From contig JAEKKI010000153.1 of assembly GCA_019510485.1 (NCBI GenBank), forward strand, positions 1-42,337: DNA of 42,337 nt, in the 5' to 3' direction. This document shows, in pieces, positions 7,976 to 16,350 of the stretch. Numbering within the stretch: position 1 is the stretch's first letter; each line of letters opens with the position of its first letter. The notes under the pieces are model-generated. The model saw only the letters and a program-made list of their open reading frames with translations, was not told the origin of the DNA and did no database searches. The position numbers were made by a program, and so were the translations under genes. This stretch comes from Catenulisporales bacterium (GTDB lineage: Bacteria > Actinomycetota > Actinomycetes > Streptomycetales > Catenulisporaceae).

Positions 7976-9779
7976 TCACAGACCTCGCATGTGCAGGATC
8001 CTGAGCGCGACGGACAGGTCCAGGCGCAGGTCGGGGCGCTCCATGAACGGGCCGACCAGGCGTTCGATCTTGCCTATGCGGTAGCGGAGGGTGTTGTAGT
8101 GGAAGTGGAGGCGGCGGGCGGCTTCGGCGACGTTCAGGTTGGTGTCGAGGAGGACCTCCAGGGTGGTGCGCAGGTCTTCGGCGTCGGGATCGCCGTCGAC
8201 GGCCAGGCCCTTGAGCGTCTGGCGGGCGAAGTCGCGCAGCTCGGCCGGGTCGGGGACCAGGGAGAGCAGGCGGTAGACGCCGAGGGCGTCGAAGTGGACG
8301 ACCGAGCCGGGGCCGTTGAGGCGGCGGCCCATGCGCACGGCGCGGCGGGCTTCCTCGTAGGCGGCGGGGAGGTCGGCGATGGCCGTGACGGCGCGGGACA
8401 CGCCGGTGGAGAAGGTGCGGCGGCCGCCTCCGCCGGTGCCGGAGACCTCGGCGATCATGCTTCTGACCAGGGGGTCGGGGTTGTCGCCGGTTTTCAGTAC
8501 CACGACGACTTCCTGGTTGAAGCCGGCCACCGGCGTGCTGCGGTCGCGGGCGGTGACGACGGTCTGCCAGGCGGCGGCGAAGCGTTCGCGGGCGGGGCGC
8601 AGGGCGTGTTGGGAGGCGGGGAGGACGGACTGGCCGGGGTCTAGCTCGGCTACGAGGACGATGAGGTTGCGTGGGGGGCGGCGTTGGGGTGAGGAGGAAG
8701 TCGGCGCGGTATTTGTCCTCCACGGCGGATACCGCGAGTTGCTTCACCACGGCCAGGGCGGCGACCGTGGCGGCGCGCTCCAGGGCGGCGATGTCGGCGG
8801 CGTCGAAGGGGCGCTGGTCGGCGAAGGCGACGAGGCGGCCGTGGTCGACGCGGCCGGCGACGATGGGGATGACGGCGTGTTGGACGCCGTGGTGGGTGGT
8901 CAGGCCGGGGGGTTCGGTTTCGGTGCGGAGGCGGTGGGTGGGTTCGGTGGTGTGCTGCGTATCGAAAGCCGGGTCGAAGTCCGTGTCGAAGTCCGTGTCG
9001 AAACATGGGAAGTCGCGGACTTCGGCCGCGTCGTGCTCCGCGACGATGCGGCCGTCCGGGGACGTCACCAGCACCGGGCCGCCGAGGAGGCGGGCGAGCT
9101 CGGCGGTCAGCTCGGCCAGGCCGCCGCCTTCCAGGACGATCTGGGCCAGGGCCCGGTGCACGCGGTCGGCGCGGGCCAGGACGGCGGCTTGACGGTCGAG
9201 GACGTCGGACAGGACGTCGGTGAGGATTTCATCGAAGGCCACGCCCTCGGGGAGTTCGATGACCGGGAAGCCCAGGGCGTCGGCGGCGCGGAGCAGGTCC
9301 GCGGGGAGGTCGCCGAGGTAGCGGTGGGGTTTGATCGCGATCGCGGACAGGCCGGCGCGGTCCAGGTCGGCTATGAGGTCGGTGAGCGGCGAGGGCGAGT
9401 GGCGCAGGGGGTAGCCGGTGGTGAGGAGGAGTTCCTTGGGTTTGACCCAGGGAAGGATGTCGGGGACCTCCATCACGTTGACGCGTTCGACGACGCGGTG
9501 GCGGCCGGCGTGGCCCGCGACGATGCGGGCGCCGGCCAGGGCGGGGAGGTTGAGGGTCTGCTCGACGGTGAGGGCGACGGGGGCTGCGAGGGATGCCGCC
9601 ACCGCCGCTGCCGCCGCTGCTGCAGTTGCGGGGCTAGACGCCGGCCTCTCGACCCGAGTCGATCTTGCCGGGGACACGCCGGCTCCACCCGAGCCCTCCA
9701 CCCCTTTCTCGGCACTTTCTTTCACCGGTGATGTCGACATTCGCGAAGCTTCGGCGTCTTCCTTGGCAGAATTGCCCAT
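7976..9779 (-). pseudogene. pucR: PucR-family purine catabolism regulator, disrupted by deletion and frameshift
   Basis: PucR regulators control purine and ureide genes. The N-terminal half holds the PucR ligand domain (LPALAGARIVAG to KPKELLLTTGYPLR) and a GAF-like region, reading to about 8697. The C-terminal half, from about 8671, has the HTH_30 region with LEVLLDTNLNVAEAARRLHFHYNTLRYRIGKIERL. Between DKYRADFL and RNLIVLVAELDP the frame moves by one base and about 25 residues normally found there are absent, so the loss is roughly 75 bases. A run of six G's marks the junction. A Ala-rich N-terminal extension of about 70 residues is unusual. The ATG at 9779 fits a leaderless promoter. It could still make two fragments; assembly error is an alternative because of the homopolymer. 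Confidence 0.8.
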
Positions 9780-9785
9780 GCCGGG

Positions 9786-9791
9786 ACAGTA
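9786..9791 (-). promoter_or_regulatory. Leaderless -10 element of pucR
   Basis: TACTGT lies six bases before the pucR ATG at 9779 on the minus strand. No convincing -35 is visible. The 71-base gap to fdrA must also carry the divergent fdrA promoter, for which TAGCGT at 9803-9808 is a candidate -10. Confidence 0.5.
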
Positions 9792-9850
9792 GTCCTGCGG
9801 TCTAGCGTCGCGACAGGTTCTCGTCGACGGGTTTCTCGCGGAAAGGATCG

Positions 9851-11578
9851 ATGCCGGTGGTGGCGTCCGAGGGACGACAAGCGCTGTCGCACCAATCGCA
9901 CCTATCGCACCAATCGCACCTGGAGGTGCGGCGCGGGGAGTATCACGATTCCGTCACGCTCATGCTCGCCGCGCGGGCGGTCGCGGGGGTCGCCGGAGTC
10001 GAGCGCGTGCTGGTGGCGATGGGGACGGAGCTGAACATCGAGCTGCTGACCGCGCTCGGCTACCCGCCGCCGCGGCCGACGGCCGGCCCCGCCGACCTGA
10101 TGATCGCCTTCACCTGCCCGGACGAGGCCACCGAGGCCACGGCCCTGACCACCCTGACCGCATCGCTGACGCCCGGCGGCCCCATCACAGCCTCCGGACA
10201 TCAACCCCCTGACCGGCCCCTCCCCCGCACCACCGGCAGCGCACTAGGCCGAACGAGTGCACCTTTGACCCTGATCTCCACCCCGGGCCTTGCCTCCGTC
10301 CCCGAAGCCATGGAATCATTACAACACGGCGCATCAGTGGTCATCTTCAGCGATAACATCCCCATTCACCACGAGATCCGCCTCAAGGAAGAAGCTAGAC
10401 GACGCAGCCTGCTGGTCATGGGCCCGGACTGCGGCACCGTCGTCCTCCAAGGAATCGGCCTCGGCTTCGCGAACGCCACCCGCCCCGGCCCGATCAGCCT
10501 GGTAGCGGCCTCCGGCACCGGAGCCCAACAGTTGATGTCTCTCCTCGACGCGGCAGGCACCGGCATCCGCCACTGCCTCGGCGTAGGCGGCCGCGACCTC
10601 ACCGAACCAGTCGCCGGCCGCTCCACCCACGCAGCCCTGGACATCCTCGCCGAAGACGAGGAAACAACCCTCATCGTTCTCATCTCCAAACCACCGCATC
10701 CCGCAGTGGCGCGAAGCATCGAAGAACACGCATCCCGCCTCCCCAAGCCGGTGATCCTCGCCTTCATCGGCCCCGACCAGCCCACCCTCACCACCACCGC
10801 CGAAAGGATCCTCGCCACCCTCCACCACACCCCCACGCCCACCTGGCCGCACTGGGCCCCGTCCGGTGACGACGACGCGCGCGCCGTCAGCGATGGCAGC
10901 GGCCAGGCGGCGCGGGAGTCCGACCCCGGCCGGGCTGCCGCGCCGGACGCCGACCCCGGCCGGCCTCCACGGACGGCCGACCCCGACCGGACTGGTCCCG
11001 GCCAGGCTGCGCAGGAGGCCGATCCCGGCCGAACCATCCGCGGTCTCTTCAGCGGCGGCACCCTGTGCGCCGAGGCTGAAGTGGTGCTGACGCGGGTGCT
11101 TGCAGAACAGTTGGGTGGGTGGGGGGAGGGGGAAAGCAGAAAACTGAAGAAGACCACACCACAGGCGCCGCCCGAACCGCACGCCCCCTTCACCCCCCAC
11201 CTCACCGACTTCGGTGACGACACCTACACCCGCGGCCGTCCGCACCCGATGATCGACAACACGTTGCGGCTACGGGCGATCGCGGAAGCGGCGGCGGATC
11301 CACGGGTGGGCGTGCTGCTGCTCGACGTCGTGCTGGGGCGGGGGGCGCATCCGGATCCGGCGGGTGAGCTGGTGCCGGCGGTGGTCGCGGCGCGCGCCGA
11401 GCGCAGGCTGCCGGTGGTCGTGTCGTTGTGCGGGACCGCCGGGGATCCGCAGGGGTTGGAGCGGCAGGCGCGGGCCTTCGCCGACGCCGGGGCGTGGGTG
11501 TACCTGTCGAATGCGGAGGCTGCGACGGCCGCGGCGCGTTTGGTGCCGCGAGGACGCAGCGGTGGTGGTGACGAGTGA
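9851..11578 (+). CDS. fdrA: FdrA-family protein (acyl-CoA synthetase-like; carbamoyltransferase component)
   Basis: A 575-residue FdrA-family protein, related to the CoA-binding and ligase halves of succinyl-CoA synthetase. It shows VVIFSDNIPIHHEIRLKEEA, LLVMGPDCGT and VAASGTGAQQLMSLLDAAGTGIRHCLGVGGRDL, the family core, then SGGTLCAEAE and a GRPHPMIDNTLR block. In E. coli FdrA works with DUF1116 and DUF2877 proteins in carbamoyl transfer at the end of anaerobic allantoin use. Two low-complexity inserts interrupt it: DPGR-type repeats at about residues 340-395 and a Lys/Pro-rich stretch near 425-450. The N-terminus carries a tandem SHQSHL duplication. A purine-rich AAAGGA lies just before the ATG. 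The DUF1116 gene follows. Confidence 0.85.
   Translation: MPVVASEGRQALSHQSHLSHQSHLEVRRGEYHDSVTLMLAARAVAGVAGVERVLVAMGTELNIELLTALGYPPPRPTAGPADLMIAFTCPDEATEATALTTLTASLTPGGPITASGHQPPDRPLPRTTGSALGRTSAPLTLISTPGLASVPEAMESLQHGASVVIFSDNIPIHHEIRLKEEARRRSLLVMGPDCGTVVLQGIGLGFANATRPGPISLVAASGTGAQQLMSLLDAAGTGIRHCLGVGGRDLTEPVAGRSTHAALDILAEDEETTLIVLISKPPHPAVARSIEEHASRLPKPVILAFIGPDQPTLTTTAERILATLHHTPTPTWPHWAPSGDDDARAVSDGSGQAARESDPGRAAAPDADPGRPPRTADPDRTGPGQAAQEADPGRTIRGLFSGGTLCAEAEVVLTRVLAEQLGGWGEGESRKLKKTTPQAPPEPHAPFTPHLTDFGDDTYTRGRPHPMIDNTLRLRAIAEAAADPRVGVLLLDVVLGRGAHPDPAGELVPAVVAARAERRLPVVVSLCGTAGDPQGLERQARAFADAGAWVYLSNAEAATAAARLVPRGRSGGGDE
9887..9922 (+). repeat. 18-base tandem duplication at the fdrA 5' end
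   Basis: Two adjacent 18-base units beginning TCGCACCAATCGCACCT differ only at the last base. They encode SHQSHL twice in FdrA, upstream of the conserved domain. Confidence 0.85.
10918..11036 (+). repeat. Degenerate DPGR-coding repeats inside fdrA
   Basis: Four imperfect units built on GACCCCGGCCGG encode DPGRAA, DPGRPP, DPDRTG and DPGRTI with variable spacers. The stretch interrupts the fdrA core between the two ligase-like regions and looks like local repeat expansion. Confidence 0.7.
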
Positions 11579-11707
11579 CAACTCCGTGCGGTGTCGCGGC
11601 GCGTTCGGTCCGCAGCAGGGCAGCGGCGACGAACAGTGATGACCGCGTGCGGCGGCCGCGGCGCGTTTGGTGCTGCGGCGGCGCGACGGCCGCGGTGGTA
11701 AGTGATG
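11521..11707 (+). repeat. Three degenerate copies of the fdrA 3' end
   Basis: Segments starting at 11521, 11587 and 11648 each begin TGCGG or TGCGA, continue with CGCGGCGCGTT and end near a GTGA or TGATGA. The first is the true end of fdrA; the next two, with spacing of about 61-66 bases, fill the gap before the DUF1116 gene and look like decayed tandem duplicates. Confidence 0.65.
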
Positions 11708-11737
11708 AGTGCTTCAGCGGCGACTGGGGAGTCTGCG

Positions 11738-13231
11738 ATGTCTGATCTTCTGAAACCGATGCCGCACATCGTCACGACGGGCATCGCAACGTTTGCCGAC
11801 GACCTGGTCGAGCAGGGCCTGCCCGTGACCCGGGTCGACTGGCGTCCGCCCCCGCCCGGGACCGAAGGTGATCTCGCCGACGTCGCGCTGGATGCGCGGC
11901 GGGTGGATGCCAACGAGATGGCGGTGCGGCGGATGCTCGCGGCCGGTGCCGAGTTGGTGGACGTGCGGCCGGCGCGGGAAGTGCTCGGGTTGGAGGTGGG
12001 GCAGTTTCTGCATGCCGGGCCGCCGATCGGGTGGGAGCGTGCGTCGGGGCCGTTGCGGGGGGCGCTGATCGGGGCCGTGCTGTTCGAGGGGATCGCCGAG
12101 ACGCCGGACGCCGCAGAGTCGTGGCTCGGCGCAGGCGCAGGCACAGGCACAGGCACGAGTACAGGCGCGCCGAGCGAACCAAGCCCCCTCCGCCACGCCC
12201 ACTCCCCCGAACTCGCCCCCTGCCACAGCCGCGGCGGCGTGGGGCCGATGGCCGGCGTCGTCTCCCCGAGCATGTGGCTGTTCGAGCTTCGCGATCCGAA
12301 CAGCGGCCGCACCTCGTGGTGCAGCCTCAACGAGGGTCTCGGCAAGGTCCTGCGGTACGGCGCCTACGGTCCCGACGTGATCACCCGCCTCCGGTGGATG
12401 GCCGAGGTGCTCGGGCCGGTGTTGCAGCGGGCCGTGCGGCGGAGTGGGCCGGTCGACGTCAAGGCGATCATCGCGCAAATGCTGCACATGGGTGACGAGG
12501 GGCACAACCGCAATCGGGCCGGGACGTTGATGCTCCTGCGCGAGTTGCTGCCCGCGCTGATCGAGAACGGGGAGGATGCCAAGGCGCTGGCTGATGTCGT
12601 GCGCTTCGTGTCGGGGAACGACCACTTCTTCCTCAACCTGGTCATGCCCGCGTGCAAGTTGGCGGCCGGGGCGGCGGCGGGGGTGGCGGGCAGCAGTGTC
12701 GTGACCGTGATGGCGCGCAACGGCACCGACTTCGGGATCCAGACCGCCGGGACCGGCGATCGGTGGTTCACCGCGCCGGCGCATACGCCCGAGGGCCTGT
12801 TCCTGGCCGGGTACGGCCCCGAGGACGCCAATCCCGACATCGGCGACTCCGCGATCACCGAGACGGCCGGGGTGGGCGGCTTCGCCATGGCCGCCGCGCC
12901 CGCGATCGCGCGGCTGGTCGGCGGGACGGCGGCCGGCGCCGTGGCCGCCACCGGGCTGATGTACGAGATCACGCTCGCCGAGAACCCGGCTCTCACCATC
13001 CCGGCGCTCGACTTCCGCGGCACGCCGACCGGCATCGACGTCACCCGCGTCGTGCGCACCGGCGTCCTGCCGCAGATCAACACCGGGATGGCGGGACGCG
13101 TCGCGGGGACCGGGCAGGTCGGCGCCGGGCTCGTGACGCCGCCGGCCGAGTGCTTCACGCAGGCGCTGACGGCGCTGGCGGAACTCGCCCGGGACGCCGC
13201 CGGGCCGCAGGACGGGGATGACCTGCGCTGA
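11738..13231 (+). CDS. DUF1116 protein (YlbE-like), partner of FdrA
   Basis: A 497-residue DUF1116 protein. Typical blocks are PHIVTTGIATFADDL (replacing the usual opening), VTRVDWRPP, MWLFELRDPNSGRTSWCSLNEGLGKVLRYGA, MLHMGDEGHNRN and FVSGNDHFFLN. In E. coli the homologue YlbE is paired with FdrA and linked to oxalurate/oxamate carbamoyl transfer; here it follows fdrA directly on the same strand. The ATG at 11738 is preferred because GGGGAG lies six bases upstream; an in-frame GTG at 11702 lies inside the decayed repeat. An insert of about 40 residues, Gly/Thr- then Pro/Ser-rich, at about 130-170 makes it longer than enterobacterial homologues. A DUF2877 gene, the usual third member, is not in the window. 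Confidence 0.88.
   Translation: MSDLLKPMPHIVTTGIATFADDLVEQGLPVTRVDWRPPPPGTEGDLADVALDARRVDANEMAVRRMLAAGAELVDVRPAREVLGLEVGQFLHAGPPIGWERASGPLRGALIGAVLFEGIAETPDAAESWLGAGAGTGTGTSTGAPSEPSPLRHAHSPELAPCHSRGGVGPMAGVVSPSMWLFELRDPNSGRTSWCSLNEGLGKVLRYGAYGPDVITRLRWMAEVLGPVLQRAVRRSGPVDVKAIIAQMLHMGDEGHNRNRAGTLMLLRELLPALIENGEDAKALADVVRFVSGNDHFFLNLVMPACKLAAGAAAGVAGSSVVTVMARNGTDFGIQTAGTGDRWFTAPAHTPEGLFLAGYGPEDANPDIGDSAITETAGVGGFAMAAAPAIARLVGGTAAGAVAATGLMYEITLAENPALTIPALDFRGTPTGIDVTRVVRTGVLPQINTGMAGRVAGTGQVGAGLVTPPAECFTQALTALAELARDAAGPQDGDDLR
12127..12168 (+). repeat. GCAGGC/ACAGGC hexamer tract in the DUF1116 gene
   Basis: A run of GCAGGC and ACAGGC units encodes a Gly/Ala/Thr tract (GAGAGTGTGTSTGA). The repeat is in frame and marks the start of the insert that is absent from the conserved DUF1116 core. 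Confidence 0.7.
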
Positions 13232-13672
13232 CAGCGGAGCGGAATCGGCCGACGGGCGGCACGACCCGATGCAAGGCCACCCTTGTGTCGAAGGCGACCG
13301 CTGAAGCGCCGGCTGTCTCCTGCACACGATCCGCCTCCCTCTGGTGTGGTTCCGGTCTATCCCCCGAATCGTTGCCCGCTGCCCTCGACGGACGCTGCTA
13401 TATCGAGCACGTAAAAAGTACCCTCCGGCGTTGTCAGGGCCTTCACCCAAATGGCCGCCGACATCACCTCACGCCGGCCACGTCTCCCGCACCCAAGCGT
13501 GCCGCAGGTCGTCGCTGAACACCGTCGGCACGGCTCGATCTATGTCCCCGAATACGTCCCCCACACCGCCTTGGCCGCAACGCGGCCCTCCCGCGTCGAT
13601 GACCGGCGTGGAGACGATCGCCGCCCCTCCGAAGCGACGGAACCGCACGCCGCCGGGCCGCGTCGAAGCGTC
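13232..13672. other. Intergenic stretch without a recognised gene
   Basis: 441 bases separate the DUF1116 gene from the lipoprotein gene. Short open frames exist on both strands, including one in frame with the lipoprotein, but they are Arg/Pro-rich and lack a ribosome site. A local AT-rich dip at about 13397-13420 may hold a promoter. I saw no RNA gene. Confidence 0.5.
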
Positions 13673-15823
13673 ATGGGAAACAGGGCACGCACGTTTCGCG
13701 GTCTCGGCGGGGTCGCGCTCGCGATAAGCCTCACGGGCCTCGCACTGACTGGTTGCTCGCACAGCACCGGTCACCCCACCGGGAAGGTGGCCAAAACGCA
13801 CATCTTAGGCGACAGCACCCAAACCGAGTCGGTCGCGGTCCCGCTGAAGCGCTACGCCTCCTGCGAGGAAGCCCTCGCCACGCTCCGCCTCGCGCAGGCA
13901 GCCGCCAACGCCCACAACCCGCGGCATCCGACGTCCGAGTTCGGAGGCGCACCGGACTCGGCTCGAAACGCGGCCCCGGCTGCCCCCGGAGGAGCACCCG
14001 GCGCAGGCACCAACGGGGACGAGAAGCAGCCCTCCACCACCTCCGCCCACTCCACCACCAACACCGCCGAACCCGGCGTCGACGAACCCGACACCGTCAA
14101 AACCGACGGCAAAATCATCGTCACCGTCCACCGCGGCACCGTCTCCGTCGTGAGCACATCCGACAAGCGCATCGAAGGCAGCATCGGCCTCGAAGACGCC
14201 ATCGCCCCGCAGGAAGGCGCCTACTACAGCGCCGACGACTCCGCCGACCAACTCCTGCTGGCCGGCGACCGGGTCCTGGCGATCAGCCGCAAACCCGCCA
14301 CCGGCATGCTCCCCTACGCCGAGAGCGGTCCCGCTTCGGACGACGCACCGCAGAACCGCCCCCAAAACCGCGGGTCGCAGACCACCTTCACCCTCATCGA
14401 CATCAGCGACCCGGCCCACCCGCGGACCGTCAGCACCCTGCATCTCGACGGCGACTTCATCGACGCCCGCATGATGGGCACCACAGTCCGCGCCGTCACC
14501 CGCACCAACCCGGTCGTTCCCCAAAGCGGCAACAGCACCGGAACCGACTGGCTCCCCCACTACAGCCTCGAATCGCACCTCTCCGGCACCGGCGGAATCG
14601 GCGGAATCGGCGGCACCGGCACCCGCAGCATCTCCGAAGGCAGCGTCGACTGCGCATCCGTCATCCACCCGGACACCTACAGCGGCACCGCACTGCTGTC
14701 CCTGGAAACCTTCGACCTGGCCGCCCCCGCCAACCGCTACAGCCTCGGCACCGGCAACGCCGTGTCCGTCGTGGCCGACGGCGACACCGTCTACGCGACT
14801 GGTTCCAGCCTCTACGTTGCCAACGATCTGCAGGCCTGGCGCGGCGTTCCGCTGATCCGCCCCGGCTTCGCGGTCGAAGGAAGCTCCGCGGCCAAAACCC
14901 ACGCCGATCCCTACACCCTGCCGTCCTCCCGCACCGAGGTCTTCAAGTTCGACGTCTCCGGGACCGCCGCACCACGGCCCGTCGCCTCCGGAACCGTCCC
15001 GGGCTGGCTCCTGAATCAGTACTCACTGTCGGAATACCAAGGCAACCTCCGCATAGCCACCACCGACAGCGCCGCCGGCGACGCGGGCGGCGCCGGCCGG
15101 GACATCGCCACGGCCGCCACCAGCAGCGCCGTCTACGTCCTCGCGCCCCGCGGCGACACCCTCGCGCGCATCGGCGCCGTCACTGGTTTGGGTGAAGGCG
15201 AGAAGATCTACTCCGTCCGGTTCGCGGGGCCCGTCGGCTACGTCGTCACCTTCCGGCAGATGGATCCACTGTTCGTCATCGACCTGCGCGACCCGAGCCG
15301 CCCCAAAGCCGTGGGAAAGCTGGATCTCACCGGCTACTCGTCGTATCTGCACCCCGTCGACGACAAGACTCTCATCGGCCTCGGACAAGCGTCCTCGGGC
15401 ACCGGTCGCAGGCAAGGTACCCAAGTGTCCCTGTTCGACGTCTCCGACCCCTCAGCGCCCCGTCTGACGGCCCGCTACGAGCTTCCCGGCGCGTCCTCCA
15501 CCGCTGAGGGCGACCCGCACGCGTTCCTGTATTGGGCGCCGACCGGAATGCTCGTTGTGCCCCTTTCGCAAGACTCGGATGGTTTGGGAGGCTCTGCGAG
15601 CGGAGCTCTCGTACTGCGTGTCGGGAACGGGGGAATCACCGAGGAGGGGTTCGTGAAACACGCCGGGCGATCGGCGGGTGGCTCGTTCGGATCAATCCCC
15701 GGTGTGGAGCGGATCACCCGATCATTGGTCACCAATGACACGCTTTGGACGGTTTCGGACGCCGGTTTGCTAGGCTCGAAGGGTCTCACCTTGGAAGACA
15801 TGGGGTGGATCCCCTACCCCTGA
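13673..15823 (+). CDS. Secreted beta-propeller lipoprotein (Beta_propel, PF09826-like)
   Basis: A 716-residue exported protein. A basic N-terminus and hydrophobic segment end in the lipobox LTGC with Cys28, so it should be a membrane-attached lipoprotein. After a Ser/Thr/Pro-rich linker comes AEPGVDEPDTVKTDGKIIVTV, the hallmark opening of the Beta_propel family, then repeated blades such as FTLIDISDPAHPRTVSTLHLDGDFIDARM and VIDLRDPSRPKAVGKLDL. A Gly/Ile/Thr repeat sits near residue 305. The start at 13673 is chosen because the signal peptide begins there; no strong ribosome site is visible. The family has no settled function. Its length and C-terminal end look complete. Confidence 0.85.
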   Translation: MGNRARTFRGLGGVALAISLTGLALTGCSHSTGHPTGKVAKTHILGDSTQTESVAVPLKRYASCEEALATLRLAQAAANAHNPRHPTSEFGGAPDSARNAAPAAPGGAPGAGTNGDEKQPSTTSAHSTTNTAEPGVDEPDTVKTDGKIIVTVHRGTVSVVSTSDKRIEGSIGLEDAIAPQEGAYYSADDSADQLLLAGDRVLAISRKPATGMLPYAESGPASDDAPQNRPQNRGSQTTFTLIDISDPAHPRTVSTLHLDGDFIDARMMGTTVRAVTRTNPVVPQSGNSTGTDWLPHYSLESHLSGTGGIGGIGGTGTRSISEGSVDCASVIHPDTYSGTALLSLETFDLAAPANRYSLGTGNAVSVVADGDTVYATGSSLYVANDLQAWRGVPLIRPGFAVEGSSAAKTHADPYTLPSSRTEVFKFDVSGTAAPRPVASGTVPGWLLNQYSLSEYQGNLRIATTDSAAGDAGGAGRDIATAATSSAVYVLAPRGDTLARIGAVTGLGEGEKIYSVRFAGPVGYVVTFRQMDPLFVIDLRDPSRPKAVGKLDLTGYSSYLHPVDDKTLIGLGQASSGTGRRQGTQVSLFDVSDPSAPRLTARYELPGASSTAEGDPHAFLYWAPTGMLVVPLSQDSDGLGGSASGALVLRVGNGGITEEGFVKHAGRSAGGSFGSIPGVERITRSLVTNDTLWTVSDAGLLGSKGLTLEDMGWIPYP

Positions 15824-15910
15824 GCTGTGATCTGTCGCCTGGATCCGCCATGATGGGCACGGCTCCGGCGCCGTCGCGGGCCCTGACCGTACTAGGCAAG
15901 GAGAAGTTTC

Positions 15911-16225
15911 ATGGCTCTTCCGACACTGACCCCCGAGCAGCGCGCGGCCGCTCTGGCCAAGGCAGGGGAGGTGCGCCGGGCCCGTTCGGAGATGCTGGCC
16001 GACGTCAAGGCCGGGAAGCTGTCCCTGAAGGCGGTGCTCGACCGGGCGGCCAAGGGCGAGGAGATGGTCAAGAAGACGAAGGTGACCGCCCTCATCAAGG
16101 CGCTGCCGGGCTACGGCCCGGCCAAGGCGGCCAAGCTGATGGCGGACGCGGAGATCGACGAGAACCGCCGCATCGGCGGCCTCGGCGACCGCCAGCGTCA
16201 GGCGCTGCTCGCCGCCACCGCCTGA
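15911..16225 (+). CDS. Actinobacterial integration host factor (sIHF/mIHF family), divergent
   Basis: A 104-residue nucleoid protein of the actinobacterial IHF family, which bends DNA through a helix-two-turn-helix motif and supports integration and nucleoid organisation. It starts MALPTLTPEQRAAALAKA, the family hallmark, and has LPGYGPAKAAKLMADAEIDENRRIGGLGDRQRQALL as the S13-like H2TH region. AAGGAGAAG stands seven bases before the ATG, so a conventional leader is used. The middle helix differs from the highly conserved Streptomyces form, and the gene is not beside pyrF or gmk, its usual place; it may be a second copy. A strong hairpin follows. Confidence 0.88.
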   Translation: MALPTLTPEQRAAALAKAGEVRRARSEMLADVKAGKLSLKAVLDRAAKGEEMVKKTKVTALIKALPGYGPAKAAKLMADAEIDENRRIGGLGDRQRQALLAATA

Positions 16226-16266
16226 TCGAGGCGCTCTCCAGGCGCTCTCACTCGTAAACGGCGCAC

Positions 16267-16292
16267 GCCGGCCGTCCCCCGGGACGGCCGGC
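16267..16292 (+). terminator. Hairpin terminator after the IHF gene
   Basis: Perfect 12-base arms GCCGGCCGTCCC and GGGACGGCCGGC are separated by two bases, about 40 bases after the IHF stop. No T-run follows, as is common for GC-rich actinobacterial terminators. Confidence 0.65.
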
Positions 16293-16337
16293 ACGAGGCG
16301 TTGCCGGCGCGGCTCCCCGGGACTGCCGCGGCTGAAC

Positions 16338-16343
16338 TACCGT
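16338..16343 (+). promoter_or_regulatory. Leaderless -10 element of the DUF1707 gene
   Basis: TACCGT lies exactly seven bases before the ATG at 16351, the spacing expected for a leaderless transcript. It decides the start against a GTG at 16342 that would fall inside the promoter. Confidence 0.55.
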
Positions 16344-16350
16344 GGGACCC

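Noticed and set aside
8640-8720. Programmed ribosomal frameshift in pucR
   Set aside because: About 25 conserved residues are missing at the same place, so a deletion explains it better than recoding.
13285-13672. Small rightward genes or a longer lipoprotein N-terminus
   Set aside because: The translations are Arg/Pro/Ser-rich without a ribosome site, and the signal peptide begins at 13673.
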